Source: Nocardia jejuensis NBRC 103114 (GTDB lineage: Bacteria; Actinomycetota; Actinomycetes; Mycobacteriales; Mycobacteriaceae). Taken from it: a stretch of DNA of 64,000 nt. Of this stretch, positions 7,623-20,281 are shown piece after piece. Each line of letters opens with the position of its first letter. Position 1 is the first letter of the stretch. The stretch is taken from contig NZ_BDBU01000002.1 of the NCBI RefSeq assembly GCF_001613145.1, forward strand, positions 1 to 64,000, read 5' to 3'. The translations under genes were made by a program, and so were the position numbers. Below the pieces are notes generated by a model. That model saw nothing but the letters and a program-made list of their open reading frames with translations, made no database searches and had not been told where the DNA came from.

Positions 7623-9254
7623 TCAGCGAGCGAAGCTCGACGCACTCTCCGCGAGATCCAGCAGCGGCTGCGGGAAGATGCCGAGCACCAGCGTCGCCGC
7701 CGCGGTGACCGCGACCAGCGTGGTCGTCATGGTCGGGAACACCAGGACCGGTGGCGCAGTGGGTGCGTCGGTGAAGAACATGAGCACGATGACGCGAATG
7801 TAGAAGAACGCCGCGATCGCACTGCAGATCACACCGACGATCACCAGCGGCGTGGACCCGCCCGCGGAAGCCGCCGCGAACACCGCGAACTTGGCGATGA
7901 ACCCGCTAGTGAGCGGGATGCCCGCGAAGGACAGCAGGAACAGCGAGAAGATCGTCGCCAGCCAGGGCGAGCGCCGCCCCATCCCCGCCCAGGACGCGAG
8001 AGTCGTTGCCTCGTCGCCGTTCTCGTCCCGGACCAGGCTGACGATCGCGAACGCGCCCAGTGTGCCCAGCCCGTAGACCGACAGATAGAACAGCACCGAG
8101 GAGATGCCCTGGTCGTTGGCCGCCACCAGCGCCGTCAGAATGAAACCGGCATGCGCCACGGACGAATACGCGAGCATGCGCTTCATATCGGTCTGCGTGA
8201 TGGCCAGCACCGCGCCCACGATCATGGTGGCGATGGCGATCGCCCCGAGCACCGGCCGCCAATCGTCGCGCAGCCCCGGCACCGCGACGTACAGCACCCG
8301 CAGCAGCGCACCCACCGCCGCGATCTTGGTGGCCGCGGCCATGAACGCGGTGATCGAGGTCGGCGCGCCCTGGTACACATCGGGCACCCAGGACTGGAAC
8401 GGCACCGCGCCGATCTTGAACAGCAGTCCCACCGCGAGCAGCCCGACCCCCAGGACGGCGAGCGTGTGCGACGTACCGCCGTCGCGCGCAACGGCATCCG
8501 CGATACCGCTGAGTCGCACCGTGCCCGCGTACCCGTACAGCAGCGCCATTCCGTAGAGGAAGAACGCCGAGGAGAACGCCCCGAGCAGGAAGTACTTGAG
8601 CGCGGCCTCCTGCGAGAGCAGCCGCCGACGCCGCGCCAGCCCGCACAGCAGGTACAGCGGCAGCGAGAGCACCTCGAGCGCGACGAACATGGTCAGCAGA
8701 TCGTTGGAGGCCGGGAACAACATGAGCCCGGCCACCGCGAACATGGTGAGCGGGAAGACCTCGGTGGTGGCGATTCCGGCCTTGGTCGCGGCGATCTCGT
8801 CGGAGCTGCCGGGCATGGACGCGGCCTGCGGGGCGAAGGCGTCGACCCCGCGCGAGGCGGCCAGACTCCAGGTGCCCGGCCCCTCTCGGTGGACGGGCTG
8901 CCGATCGGCTCGCCGCTCGGCGATGAACAGCAGTCCCAGGATCGAGACCACCAGGATGGTGCCCTGCATGAACAGGGTCACCCCGTCGACGGCCACCGCG
9001 CCCACCACGGCTGTCTCGTTCGTGCCGCGCAATCCGATGACCGCGCCGAACGCGACGCCCATACCGCCCAGCGCCAGAATCACCTGCAGCACATACCGGG
9101 CCGCGCGGGGCGCGAACGCCTCCACGAGCACCCCGGCCACCGCGACACCGAACACGATGAGCATCGGTGACAGGTCCCGCCACTCGATGCTCGGTGCGGG
9201 CACCGCGGCGGCGAGGATCGTGGCCGAGTCGACATTCAGGGGTGTTCCGCTCAC
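7623..9254 (-). CDS. nuoN: NADH-quinone oxidoreductase subunit N
   Basis: A 543-residue polytopic membrane protein, the last gene of the complex I operon. It is one of three antiporter-like proton-channel subunits (with L and M). The core contains LEVLSLPLYLLCGLARRRR with the conserved Glu, the ALKYFLLGAFSSAFFLYG helix with the essential Lys, and PFQSWVPDVYQGAPT. It has a longer loop at about residues 110-165 than proteobacterial NuoN, as seen in actinobacteria. The start codon overlaps the nuoM stop by 4 bases, so translation is coupled. A terminator hairpin follows. Confidence 0.97.
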   Translation of the reverse strand: MSGTPLNVDSATILAAAVPAPSIEWRDLSPMLIVFGVAVAGVLVEAFAPRAARYVLQVILALGGMGVAFGAVIGLRGTNETAVVGAVAVDGVTLFMQGTILVVSILGLLFIAERRADRQPVHREGPGTWSLAASRGVDAFAPQAASMPGSSDEIAATKAGIATTEVFPLTMFAVAGLMLFPASNDLLTMFVALEVLSLPLYLLCGLARRRRLLSQEAALKYFLLGAFSSAFFLYGMALLYGYAGTVRLSGIADAVARDGGTSHTLAVLGVGLLAVGLLFKIGAVPFQSWVPDVYQGAPTSITAFMAAATKIAAVGALLRVLYVAVPGLRDDWRPVLGAIAIATMIVGAVLAITQTDMKRMLAYSSVAHAGFILTALVAANDQGISSVLFYLSVYGLGTLGAFAIVSLVRDENGDEATTLASWAGMGRRSPWLATIFSLFLLSFAGIPLTSGFIAKFAVFAAASAGGSTPLVIVGVICSAIAAFFYIRVIVLMFFTDAPTAPPVLVFPTMTTTLVAVTAAATLVLGIFPQPLLDLAESASSFAR

Positions 9255-10867
9255 TTGTGAGCACCTCCGCTAGGCGTTGTGGCGGCTTCCGGTTTCACGG
9301 CCGGGGCCGGATCGTGCTGTCCGATCGTGGTGAGCGTGCGTGCCACGGCCGGATCGATCCGGTCCAGCGCGGGTTTCGGATACGCGCCCAGGAACAGCAG
9401 CGCCGCGATCAGCGGGACCACCACCACCATTTCCCGGGGCAGCAGATCGTAGAGCTTCTCGTTGCCCGCCTTGACCGGACCGGTCATCATCCGCTGGTAC
9501 ATCCACAGCACGTAGAGCGCCGCGAGCACGAGCGCGGTGGAGGCGAAGATCGCCGCCACCGGGTATCGCGTGAAGGTTCCGATCAGGACCATGAATTCGC
9601 TGACGAACGGCGCGAGTCCCGGCAGCGACAGCGTCGCCAGACCGGAGATGAAGAAGGTGCCCGCCAGAATCGGCGCGACCTTCTGCACGCCGCCGTAGTC
9701 GGCGATGAGGCGGGTTCCCCTGCGCGACACCAGGAATCCGGCGATGAGGAACAGCGCCGCGGTCGAGATGCCGTGATTGACCATGTAGAGCGTCGCCCCG
9801 GTTCCGCCCTGGGTGGTCATCGCGAAGATGCCCAGGATGATGAATCCGAAGTGCGAGATCGAGGTGTACGCGATCAGCCGCATGACGTCGGTCTGCCCGA
9901 TCGCCAGCAGCGCGCCGTAGATGATCCCGATCACCGCGAGCACGCTGATCACCGGCGCGTACGTGGCGGAGGCGGAGGGGAACAGCAGCAGGCAGTAGCG
10001 CAGCATGCCGAAGGTGCCGACCTTGTCCACGACCGCCATCATGAGCACCGCGCTGGCGGGAGTGGCCGATACCGCCGCGTCCGGCAGCCACGTGTGCAGC
10101 GGCCACAGCGGCGCCTTCACCGCGAACGCGAACATGAAGCCCAGGAACAGCGCGTTCAGCACCGCGGGCGCGGCCCCGAGCTGCCCGGAGTTGGCCGCCT
10201 GCATGACGATTCGGAAATCGAACGTCCCGGCTCCGTCGACGCCGAGCTTCTCCCGCGCGGTGATCACGTACAGCCCGATCACCGCCGCGAGCATGATGAG
10301 CCCGCCGAACAGGTTGTACAGCAGGAACTTCACCGCGGCCCGGGACCGCTGCTGCCGCACCGCGACATCGCTCGTCCTCGGCCCGAATCCACCGATGAGG
10401 AAATACATCGGGATGAGCATGACCTCGAAGAACACATAGAACAGCAGGATGTCCAGCGAGACGAAGGAGATCAGCACCATCGCCTCGACGACCAGCGTCA
10501 GGGCCACGTAGTAGTGCGTCACCCGTGCTCCGGTGCCGACCTCGCGCTCGTCCTGCCAGCCGGCCAGCAGCAGCAGCGGCACCAGAGCGGCGGTCAGGAG
10601 CACCAGCACCAGCGCGATGCCGTCCATGCCGACGGTGTAGCCCGCGCCGAAAGCCGGTATCCACGTGCGTGATTCGACGAATTGGTACTGCTCACCGCCG
10701 GGTTCGAACTGGGTGGCGAGCCAGATCCCGATACCGAGGGCGGCCAGCGAGACGACCAGCGCGAAGGATCGCGCCGCCGTGCGCCAGGCCGCCGGAAACA
10801 ACAGCACCAGTGCGGCTCCCGCGAGTGGAACCACCCAGAGCATCGTGAGCCAAGGCAAATCCCTCAC
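9251..10867 (-). CDS. nuoM: NADH-quinone oxidoreductase subunit M
   Basis: A 538-residue antiporter-like membrane subunit that pumps protons in complex I. I place the start at GTG 10867, whose last two bases form part of the nuoL stop (GTGA overlap), with a GAGG site just upstream; the frame stays open further up but that stretch is not protein-like. Conserved segments include [20 protein letters not shown] (channel Glu), [16 protein letters not shown] and [12 protein letters not shown]. The end overlaps nuoN by 4 bases. The C-terminal tail is short and Ala/Pro-rich. Confidence 0.97.
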   Translation of the reverse strand: MRDLPWLTMLWVVPLAGAALVLLFPAAWRTAARSFALVVSLAALGIGIWLATQFEPGGEQYQFVESRTWIPAFGAGYTVGMDGIALVLVLLTAALVPLLLLAGWQDEREVGTGARVTHYYVALTLVVEAMVLISFVSLDILLFYVFFEVMLIPMYFLIGGFGPRTSDVAVRQQRSRAAVKFLLYNLFGGLIMLAAVIGLYVITAREKLGVDGAGTFDFRIVMQAANSGQLGAAPAVLNALFLGFMFAFAVKAPLWPLHTWLPDAAVSATPASAVLMMAVVDKVGTFGMLRYCLLLFPSASATYAPVISVLAVIGIIYGALLAIGQTDVMRLIAYTSISHFGFIILGIFAMTTQGGTGATLYMVNHGISTAALFLIAGFLVSRRGTRLIADYGGVQKVAPILAGTFFISGLATLSLPGLAPFVSEFMVLIGTFTRYPVAAIFASTALVLAALYVLWMYQRMMTGPVKAGNEKLYDLLPREMVVVVPLIAALLFLGAYPKPALDRIDPAVARTLTTIGQHDPAPAVKPEAATTPSGGAHK

Positions 10868-12753
10868 AGCAACCTCACCGCCAGCAGGGCGGCGGCCACC
10901 AGGGCCGCGCCGGTGAACATGGACAGGGCGTAGGAACGCACGAAGCCGGTCTGCACCTGGCGCACTCGTGCGGACAGGCCGCCGATGACCGCGGCGGTGG
11001 TGTTGACCAGACCGTCGATACCGCGGCTGTCGAGGAAGACCAGCGAGCGGGTCAGATGCCGGCCGGGACGCATGAACGCGGCCTCGTTGAAGTCGTCGCC
11101 GTACAGGTCGCGGCGGGCGGCTTCGGTGAGTGGCGTTCCCGCCGTGGCGGTTTCGGGGATGGCCCCCCTGGCGTACTGGTCGTAGGCCACCCACACGCCC
11201 GCGGCGACCACCGCGAGGGCGAAGAAGGTGATCGCCCAGGCCGGGATGACCGGTTCACCGTGATGCGTGCCGACCACCGGAGCCAGCCAGTTCTGCAGCG
11301 AGGACCCGTACGCCAGCAGGCCGCCGGAGAACACCGAACCGAACGCCAGCAGGATCATCGGGCCCGTCATCGAGGCGGGTGACTCGTGCGGGTGTGTGCC
11401 CTCTTTCCAGCGCTGCTCGCCGAAGAAGGTGAACAGCATGACGCGCGTCATGTAGAACGCGGTGATGCCCGCGCCCGCGAGCGCCGCCAGGCCGGTGACG
11501 ATGCCGCCGAAACCACCGTGCGCGAACGCCGCCTCGATGATCCGATCCTTGGAGAAGAAGCCCGCGAACGGCGGAACACCAAGGATCGCAAGGTAACCCA
11601 GCCCGAAGGTGACGTACGTGATGGGCAGCAGCTTGCGCAGCCCGCCGTAGCGCCGCATATCGGTCTCGTCGTCCATGGCGTGCATGACCGAACCCGCGCC
11701 GAGGAACAATCCGGCCTTGAAGAAGCCGTGCGTGAGCAGGTGCATGATCGCCGCCGCGTAACCGACCGGACCGAGTCCGGCCGCGAGCACCATATAGCCG
11801 ATCTGGCTCATGGTCGAGGCGGCGAGGGCCTTCTTGATGTCGTCCTTGGCGCAGCCGATGATCGCGCCGTACAGCAGCGTCACCGCCCCGACCGCCATCA
11901 CCGCACTCTGCGCGGCGGGAGCCAGATCGAAGATCGGATTGGCCCGTGCGATGAGATACACGCCGGCGGTGACCATGGTGGCCGCGTGGATGAGCGCGGA
12001 CACGGGAGTCGGACCCTCCATCGCGTCCCCGAGCCAGGCCTGCAGTGGTACCTGCGCGGACTTGCCGCACGCGCCCAGCAGCAGCAGAAGCCCGATGCCC
12101 GTGAGGGTTCCGGAGCTCGCCTGATCCGCCGCTCCGAACACGGTGCGGTAGTCGACCGAGCCGAAGGTGGCGAACATGATCATCAGTGCGATGGCCAGGC
12201 CCATATCGCCGACCCGGTTGACCACGAACGCCTTCTTGGCCGCGGTCGCGGCCGAGGGCTTGTGGTTCCAGAATCCGATCAGCAGGTAGGACGCCAGGCC
12301 CACGCCTTCCCACCCGAGGTACAGCACCAGGAAGTTGTCCGCGAGGACCAGCACCAGCATCGCGGCCAGGAACAGGTTGAGGTAGGCGAAGAAGCGCCGC
12401 CGCTCCGGGTCATGGCTCATGTAGCCGATCGAATAGATGTGGATCAGCGATCCGACACCGGTGATCAAGAGCGCGAAGCACATCGAGAGCTGATCGAGTT
12501 GCAGCGCGAAGTCCACCTGCAATCCCGTGACCGGCAGCCAGCTGAAGAGGTTGTAGTGCACCGCCCGTTGCGCGTCGGCTCGGTCCAGCATCTCCAGGAA
12601 CGCCCAGGCGGCCACCCCGAAGGATCCGAGCGCGAGCACGGTTCCCAGCAGGTGACCCATTTTATCGCTGAATCGTCCCAGCAGCAGCAGGGATACGGCG
12701 CCGCCCAAGGGCAGGGCGGGCAGCAGCCACAGCATCATCTGTGCGGTACTCAT
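10864..12753 (-). CDS. nuoL: NADH-quinone oxidoreductase subunit L
   Basis: A 629-residue antiporter-like subunit with the long lateral helix at its C-terminus (about residues 510-629). Conserved landmarks: [20 protein letters not shown] (channel Glu), [31 protein letters not shown], and [13 protein letters not shown] [18 protein letters not shown]. It starts at ATG 12753, one base after the nuoK stop, and overlaps nuoM by 4 bases. Length and order match actinobacterial complex I. Confidence 0.97.
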   Translation of the reverse strand: MSTAQMMLWLLPALPLGGAVSLLLLGRFSDKMGHLLGTVLALGSFGVAAWAFLEMLDRADAQRAVHYNLFSWLPVTGLQVDFALQLDQLSMCFALLITGVGSLIHIYSIGYMSHDPERRRFFAYLNLFLAAMLVLVLADNFLVLYLGWEGVGLASYLLIGFWNHKPSAATAAKKAFVVNRVGDMGLAIALMIMFATFGSVDYRTVFGAADQASSGTLTGIGLLLLLGACGKSAQVPLQAWLGDAMEGPTPVSALIHAATMVTAGVYLIARANPIFDLAPAAQSAVMAVGAVTLLYGAIIGCAKDDIKKALAASTMSQIGYMVLAAGLGPVGYAAAIMHLLTHGFFKAGLFLGAGSVMHAMDDETDMRRYGGLRKLLPITYVTFGLGYLAILGVPPFAGFFSKDRIIEAAFAHGGFGGIVTGLAALAGAGITAFYMTRVMLFTFFGEQRWKEGTHPHESPASMTGPMILLAFGSVFSGGLLAYGSSLQNWLAPVVGTHHGEPVIPAWAITFFALAVVAAGVWVAYDQYARGAIPETATAGTPLTEAARRDLYGDDFNEAAFMRPGRHLTRSLVFLDSRGIDGLVNTTAAVIGGLSARVRQVQTGFVRSYALSMFTGAALVAAALLAVRLL

Positions 12754-12754
12754 A

Positions 12755-13054
12755 TCAGTACCGCAGCAGGTTGGCGTCGTCGACCGAGGTCGAGCGACGG
12801 GCGCGGAAGATGGTCATGATGATGGCCAGGCCGACGACGACCTCTGCGGCGGCGACCACCATGGTGAAGAACGCGAACACCTGACCGTCCAGATTGCCGT
12901 GCAACCGGGCGAAGGTGACGAAGGAGAGATTGACCGCGTTGAGCATGAGCTCGATGCACATGAACACCACGATCGCGTTGCGCCGCACCAGCACTCCGGC
13001 CGCGCCGACGGTGAACAGCAATGCCGAGAGATACAGATAGTTGTCCGGGTTCAC
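12755..13054 (-). CDS. nuoK: NADH-quinone oxidoreductase subunit K
   Basis: A 99-residue membrane subunit with three helices. The central helix carries the conserved Glu of [14 protein letters not shown], and the third carries [14 protein letters not shown] with the second conserved Glu; both belong to the proton path between quinone site and antiporter subunits. It overlaps nuoJ by 4 bases and precedes nuoL by one base. Length equals the family norm. Confidence 0.97.
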   Translation of the reverse strand: MNPDNYLYLSALLFTVGAAGVLVRRNAIVVFMCIELMLNAVNLSFVTFARLHGNLDGQVFAFFTMVVAAAEVVVGLAIIMTIFRARRSTSVDDANLLRY

Positions 13055-13959
13055 CGCGAGCCTTCCTGGTCGTCTTGGCCGCCACGGGGGTCTTCGTCAT
13101 GCGCGCCGGCGCCGTCGGTTCCGGCATGGGAGCCGTTGCCGCCGTTGCTCTCCGGGCCGTGCGCGGCGTTGCCGTTCGTGCCGACGGTCCGGACCACGGC
13201 CTCGGTGTGGGCGCGGTCGCGCCGGTGCCGCAGGATCGTGCTGACCGACAGCTCCTCGAACGAGCCGTCCGGCAGCCGAGCGGGCGCGTCGACGGCGTTG
13301 TGGCGCGCGTACACGCCCGGCGTCGGCAGCGGTGTGACCCGCGAACCGTCCTTGAATCGCCGGATCGACTGCGCGCGTTGGCCACTCGGCGGCCCGAACC
13401 GCTCCCGGTGTGCCAGCACCATGGCGCCCACGGTCGCGGTGATCAGCAGTGCGCCGGTCAGCTCGAACGCCCACACGTACCGCACGAAGAGCAGCTCGGC
13501 CAGCGCGCCGATGGCGTCGTCGCCGCCCAGGCCCGCACCGGTCTCCGCGACGCTGGTCTCGGACATGCCGCGCGCGACGGCCGCGATGACGAGCATGCCG
13601 AACCCGATGCCGACGAACAGCACCGCGAGCCGCTGCCCGCGCAGCGTCTCGCGCAGGGACTCCTGCGAATCGACGCCGACCAGCATGAGCACGAACAGGA
13701 AGAGCATCATGACCGCACCGGTGTAGACGACGATCTGCACGATGCCCAGGAACAGGGCGTTCTGCGCGATGTAGAACGCCGAGAGCGTGATCATGGTGGC
13801 GGCCAGGCAGAGTGCGGAGTGCACGGCCTTGCGGGCGCACACCATGCCCAGCGCGCCGAGCACCGCCACCACCGACAGGATCCAGAACTGCACGGCCTCA
13901 CCGGAGGAGGTGTGCGTGAGCACCTCCTGTGCCGCATGGACATCGGCCGGGTTCATCAC
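13051..13959 (-). CDS. nuoJ: NADH-quinone oxidoreductase subunit J (long C-terminus)
   Basis: A 302-residue membrane subunit. The N-terminal 190 residues are the usual five-helix NuoJ, with [20 protein letters not shown] and [20 protein letters not shown] as signatures. The remaining 110 residues are a hydrophilic tail rich in Arg, then Asn/Gly and Asp (for example [18 protein letters not shown]), which is characteristic of actinobacterial NuoJ but poorly conserved. The start overlaps nuoHI by 4 bases and the end overlaps nuoK by 4. Confidence 0.96.
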   Translation of the reverse strand: MMNPADVHAAQEVLTHTSSGEAVQFWILSVVAVLGALGMVCARKAVHSALCLAATMITLSAFYIAQNALFLGIVQIVVYTGAVMMLFLFVLMLVGVDSQESLRETLRGQRLAVLFVGIGFGMLVIAAVARGMSETSVAETGAGLGGDDAIGALAELLFVRYVWAFELTGALLITATVGAMVLAHRERFGPPSGQRAQSIRRFKDGSRVTPLPTPGVYARHNAVDAPARLPDGSFEELSVSTILRHRRDRAHTEAVVRTVGTNGNAAHGPESNGGNGSHAGTDGAGAHDEDPRGGQDDQEGSR

Positions 13960-15791
13960 CGCTTTCCTCCTTCGCTGACGGCCATTTCGGTTGCCGCGCC
14001 CGGTACTTCACCGCGGTAGTACGAACCCTCGTCCGCGCCGGGGTACATATCGTGCGGCGGCGGCGCCATGCCCGCGAGCATCGGCGCGAGCAGATCCGTC
14101 TTCTCCAGGATCAGATCCGCGCGATTGTCGTCGGCCATCTCGTACTCGTTGGTCATGGTCAGCGCCCGGGTCGGGCACGCCTCGATGCAGAGGCCGCACC
14201 CGATGCAGCGCAGGTAGTTGATCTGATAGACCCGCCCGTACCGCTCACCGGGCGAGAAGCGCGCGTCCTCGGTGTTGTCCGCGCCCTCGACATAGATGGC
14301 GTCCGCCGGGCACGCCCAGGCGCACAGCTCGCAGCCGATGCACTTCTCCAGCCCGTCGGGATGCCGATTGAGCTGATGCCGCCCGTGATAGCGCGGCTGG
14401 GTCGGGGTCTTGACCTCGGGGTACAGCTCGGTGTTCGGCTTCTTGAACATGGTGGCCGCGGTGACGAAGAAGCCGCCGAGCGGTTCCAGCAGACCGGGTT
14501 TCGGGCCGCTCGCGGCCGGTTCGGCGGGCATGGGCGGCACCGGGAAGTCCGCGTACGCGGAGGTGGCGTGCTCATCGGGCGCGGCCTTGCTGCGATCGTC
14601 GCCCGCATGCCCGGCGCGCAGGAACATCCCGACGATCAGGCCCGAGATGAGTAGTCCGCCGACGACCATGCCCCAGGTCTGCACGTGGATGCCCTCGTTC
14701 TGCAGCGCCCGCAGGGTCGCCACGAACATGACCCAGGCCAGCGAGACCGGAATCAGCAGCTTCCAGCCGAGATTCATGAACTGGTCGTAGCGCAGTCGCG
14801 GCAGCGTGCCGCGCAGCCAGATGAACACGAACAGGAAGCCCCACACCTTGGCGGTGAACCACAGCATCGGCCACCAGCCGGAGTTCGCGCCCGCCCACAG
14901 GCTGATCGGGAACGGTGCGTGCCAGCCGCCGAAGAACAGCGTGGTCGCCAGCGCGGAAACCGTTGCCATGTTGATGTATTCGGCCATCATGAACATGGCG
15001 AACTTGAGCGAGGAGTACTCGGTGTGGAAGCCGCCGACCAGCTCGCCCTCGGCCTCGGGGAGGTCGAAGGGCGCGCGGTTGGTCTCACCGACCATGGAGA
15101 CGGCGTAGATCAGGAACGAGGGCAGCAGCAGGAAGACGTACCAGGTTCCCTCCTGCGCCTTGACGATTCCCGAGGTGGCCATGGTGCCGGACAGCAGGAA
15201 CACCGCCGCGAAGCACAGCGCCATGGCGATCTCGTACGAGATCACCTGCGCGGTGGAGCGCAGCCCGCCCAGCAGCGGGTAGGTGGATCCGGACGCCCAG
15301 CCCGCCAGCACGATGCCGTACACGCCGACCGAAGCCATGGCCAGCACGTAGAGCACGCCCACCGGCATATCGGTCAGCTGCAGCGGAGTGCGGTGCCCGA
15401 ACATCGAGACCTCGGGCCCGAACGGGATCACCGCGAACGCCATCACGGCCGGGATCAGCGAAATGACCGGCGCGAGAATGAAGATGGGCTTGTCCACGAT
15501 GGCCGGGACGATGTCTTCCTTGAGCAGCATCTTCACGCCGTCGGCGATGGATTGCAGGCTGCCGCGCGGGCCGACCCGGTTGGGGCCGACGCGCATCTGC
15601 ATGAACGCCACGATCTTTCGCTCGGCGTACACCGCGATCATCGGAATGAGCAGCAGGAACACGAAGATGCCGACCGACTTGACCAGCACCAGCCACCACG
15701 GATCGTGGCCGAAGACCCCGAGCGGATTCGCCTCGGGCGCGGCGGCAGCGTGCGTCACCGCGAATCCCGCTGTCGCGTAGAGCTCACTCAC
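13956..15791 (-). CDS. nuoHI: Fused NADH-quinone oxidoreductase subunits H and I
   Basis: One uninterrupted 611-codon frame from GTG 15791 encodes two complex I subunits that are normally separate. Residues about 1-410 are NuoH, the quinone-chamber membrane subunit ([48 protein letters not shown]). A hydrophilic linker of about 50 residues containing [18 protein letters not shown] follows. Residues about 445-611 are NuoI, with two 4Fe-4S motifs [12 protein letters not shown] and [12 protein letters not shown]. No stop separates them. An internal ATG (the M of PPMPAEP) lacks a ribosome site. It overlaps nuoG by 8 bases and nuoJ by 4. A sequencing error that removed a stop, or internal initiation, remains possible. 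Confidence 0.9.
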   Translation of the reverse strand: MSELYATAGFAVTHAAAAPEANPLGVFGHDPWWLVLVKSVGIFVFLLLIPMIAVYAERKIVAFMQMRVGPNRVGPRGSLQSIADGVKMLLKEDIVPAIVDKPIFILAPVISLIPAVMAFAVIPFGPEVSMFGHRTPLQLTDMPVGVLYVLAMASVGVYGIVLAGWASGSTYPLLGGLRSTAQVISYEIAMALCFAAVFLLSGTMATSGIVKAQEGTWYVFLLLPSFLIYAVSMVGETNRAPFDLPEAEGELVGGFHTEYSSLKFAMFMMAEYINMATVSALATTLFFGGWHAPFPISLWAGANSGWWPMLWFTAKVWGFLFVFIWLRGTLPRLRYDQFMNLGWKLLIPVSLAWVMFVATLRALQNEGIHVQTWGMVVGGLLISGLIVGMFLRAGHAGDDRSKAAPDEHATSAYADFPVPPMPAEPAASGPKPGLLEPLGGFFVTAATMFKKPNTELYPEVKTPTQPRYHGRHQLNRHPDGLEKCIGCELCAWACPADAIYVEGADNTEDARFSPGERYGRVYQINYLRCIGCGLCIEACPTRALTMTNEYEMADDNRADLILEKTDLLAPMLAGMAPPPHDMYPGADEGSYYRGEVPGAATEMAVSEGGKR

Positions 15792-18245
15792 GGTGGTCTT
15801 CCCTTCGGATGCGCACGAGGTGGCCGGGTGTGGTGCCGAGCTGCACCAGCACGTCGGAGCCGGGGGAATTCATGGGCAGCCACACCACGCGATCGGGCAT
15901 CTCGGTGATGACCAGCGGCAGGGTGATGTGCCCGTGGTCGTTGCCGACCGTGACGGGATCGCCTGTGGTGGCGCCGATCTCGGCCGCGGTGACCGGCGAG
16001 AGCCGCACCACGGGGGTGCGCGCGGTGCCGGCCAGATTGGGCTCACCGTCCTGCAACCGGCCCCTATCCACCAGCATGCGCCACGAGGACAGCACGGCGG
16101 TACCCGAGGACGGCTGCGCGATCGGCTGCGGGCGGTGCACCGGGGTGTCGGCGGGCTGACCGTCCCACACCCCGAGGTCGGCCAGTTCGGCGCGGGCGCT
16201 GGCCGCGTCGGGCAGGCCGAGCCGGATGCCCATATCGTTCGCGATGGCGTCCAGCACCCGGTACTCCGCCAGCGGTGCGGCCTCACGCCGGACCGTGGAA
16301 TCGCGCAGGGCGGCGTCGAATTGGCGGTGACGGCCCTCCCAGGTGAGGAAGGTGCCGGTCTTCTCCATGGCCGAGGCCACCGGGAAGACCACATCGGCGC
16401 GATCGCTGATATCGCTGCGCCGCAACTCCATGCACACCACGAAGCTGGCGGCGTCGATGGCGGCGAGCGCGGCGTGCGGATCCGGCAGATCGCCGACCTC
16501 CACGCCGCCGATGAGGATCGCACCCAGGGTCGGGGCGGCCGCGAGGATGGCGGCGGTGTCGCGGCCGGGGGTCGACGGCAGTTCCTCGACGTTCCAGGAT
16601 TCGCGAACCTGTTGGCGTGCGGCCGAATCGGCGACCGGACGGCCGCCGGGCAGCAGCACCGGCAGTGCGCCGGCCTCGAGTGCGCCGCGCTCACCGGCTC
16701 GCCGCGGGATCCAGGCGAGCAGGGCCCCGGTGTCGTCGGCGAGACGGGCGGCGGCCGAGAGACCACCGGGAATGCCGCCGAGTCGTTCCCCGGCCAGGAT
16801 CAGCGCGCCGGGCTCGTGCAGCAGGGTCAGGATTTCCCGGGGCAGCCCGTGCGCGAGCGACCCGAACTCCGGATCCCCGGCCCGGATCGCCTCCAGCACA
16901 TGGGCTTCCGTGCCCGGTGCGGTGGTGAGCAGGCGGCCCGACATCCGCTCCAGGCCGTTGCTGGCGAACGGCGCGAGCGAGAAGACCCGGGTGCCGTTCT
17001 TGCGGGCGGCTTTGCGCAGCCGCAGGTAGACGATCGGCGACTCCTCCTCGGCCTCGAAGCCGACGAGCAGCGCGATCGGCGCCCGGTCCAGCGCCGCGTA
17101 ATCGACCGTCAGACCCTGGCCCGCGATTCGCGCGGCCAGGAAATCGGCCTCTTCGGCGGAGTGCTCGCGCGCGCGGAAGTCGATGTCGTTGGTATCCAAC
17201 GCGACTCGGGCGAACTTGGAGTACGCGTAGGCGTCCTCCAGCGTCACCCGGCCGCCGACCAGAACACCGGCATTGCCGCGCGCCGAGGCCAGTCCGCGCG
17301 CGGCGGCATTGATGGCCTCGGACCAGGACGCCGGCTGCAGCGTCCCGTCCCAGCTGCGGACCAGGGGAGTGGTGAGCCGATCCGGTTCGGTGGCGTAGGC
17401 GAACGCGAAACGGCCCTTGTCGCAGTTCCATTCCTCGTTGACCTGCGGGTCGTCACCGGCCAACCGGCGCATGACCTTGCCGCGCCGGTGATCGGTGCGC
17501 TGGGCGCATCCCGAGGCGCAGTGCTCGCACACCGCCGGGCTGGAGACCAGATCGAACGGCCGTGCCCGGAACCGGTAGGTACTCCCGGTCAACGCGCCGA
17601 CCGGGCAGATCTGCACGGTGTTGCCGGAGAAGTAGGAATCCATCGGCGCTCCCGCGGCGATGCCGACCTGTTGCAGCGCACCACGATCCATCAATTCGAT
17701 GAACGGATCGCCCGCCACCTGCTGGGAGAAGCGGGTGCAGCGCGCACACAGCACGCAGCGCTCGCGATCGAGCAGGATGGCCGAGGACAGCGGGATCGGC
17801 TTGGGATAGGTGCGCTTCTCGCCGTCGAACCGGGACTCGGCCCGGCCGGTGGACATGGCCTGGTTCTGCAGCGGGCATTCCCCGCCCTTGTCGCAGACCG
17901 GGCAGTCCAGGGGGTGATTGATGAGCAGCAGCTCCATCACCCCCTCCTGGGCCTTGGCGGCGACGGGTGAGGACAGCTGGGTGGTCACCACCATGCCGTC
18001 GGCGACCGTCATGGTGCACGAGGCGACCGGCTTGCGCTGCCCCTCGACCTCGACGATGCACTGGCGGCAGGCGCCGACCGGATCCAGCAGCGGATGGTCG
18101 CAGAACCGCGGAATCTGAATGCCGATCAGCTCGGCCGCACGGATCACCAGCGTGCCCTTGGGCACGGAAATCGTGGTGCCGTCGATGGTCACGCTGACCA
18201 TATCGGCGGGCGTCACGCCACTGGTGTTGGAATTGGCTATCGCGG

Positions 18246-18249
<4 letters not shown>
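15784..18249 (-). CDS. nuoG: NADH-quinone oxidoreductase subunit G
   Basis: An 821-residue iron-sulfur subunit of the peripheral arm. The N-terminus carries the 2Fe-2S ferredoxin domain ([15 protein letters not shown] with upstream CDHP), then the [12 protein letters not shown] region and [12 protein letters not shown] for 4Fe-4S clusters, and [10 protein letters not shown] 4Fe-4S motif follows ([10 protein letters not shown]), and the C-terminal half is a molybdopterin-oxidoreductase-like fold without the cofactor. It overlaps nuoF by 4 bases and nuoHI by 8. It relays electrons from NuoE/F to NuoI and NuoB. Confidence 0.97.
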
Positions 18250-19561
<1,312 letters not shown>

Positions 19562-19565
<4 letters not shown>

Positions 19566-20281
19566 TGGGCGCCTCCGGTCGAATCCTGTTCGGCCACTTG
19601 CAGACCCGCGAGTGTCGCCGGCCCCGCGGCCCCGTCCGTCGCGCCCGGACGCGGATCCGGATACCCGGCCAGGATGCGCGCGGTCTCGCGGAACGTGCAC
19701 AGCGGCGCACCGCTGCGCGATCCGGTGACGTCCTCGCCGCGGCGCAGTGAATCCACCAGTCCGCGTGCGGATTCCGGTGTCTGGTTGTCGAAGAACTCCC
19801 AGTTCACCATCATGACCGGCGCGTAGTCGCACGCCGCGTTGCACTCGATGTGCTCGAGGGTGACCGCGCCGTCGGCGGTCGTCTCCCCGTGCCCGATTCC
19901 CAAGTGCTGCTTCAGATCGGCCATGATCTCGTCGCCGCCCATGACCGCGCACAGCGTATTGGTGCACACCCCGACGTGGTAGTCGCCGGTGCGCGAGCGC
20001 CGGTACATGGAGTAGAAGGTGGCCACCGCGGTCACCTCCGCGTCGGTCAAACCCAGCTGCTCCGCGCAGAATTCGATCCCGGTGCCCGAGACGTAGCTCT
20101 CCACCGATTGCACCAGATGCAGCATCGGCAGCAGCGCCGAACGCGGATGCGGGTAGCGCGCGATGATCTCCCGAGCCTCGAGTTCGAGCCGGTCGTGCAC
20201 CTGCTGCGGATACGGGATGGGGCGCACGGTGAGATTCAGCAGAATCGGCGCGCTCATTGCTTCGGTTCGTTCCAAGGTCAT
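19562..20281 (-). CDS. nuoE: NADH-quinone oxidoreductase subunit E
   Basis: A 239-residue thioredoxin-fold subunit with the 2Fe-2S cluster N1a. Ligands are visible in [14 protein letters not shown] and [16 protein letters not shown]. The start is ATG 20281, overlapping the nuoD stop by 4 bases. A C-terminal extension of about 60 residues ([16 protein letters not shown]) is low in complexity and typical of actinobacterial NuoE. The end overlaps nuoF. Confidence 0.96.

Noticed and set aside
7222..7803. Plus-strand frame through the 18-bp repeat giving a repeated GYDPRL protein
   Set aside because: It starts inside marR without a ribosome site, crosses a strong terminator hairpin and continues antisense into nuoN; the repeat length simply keeps the frame open.
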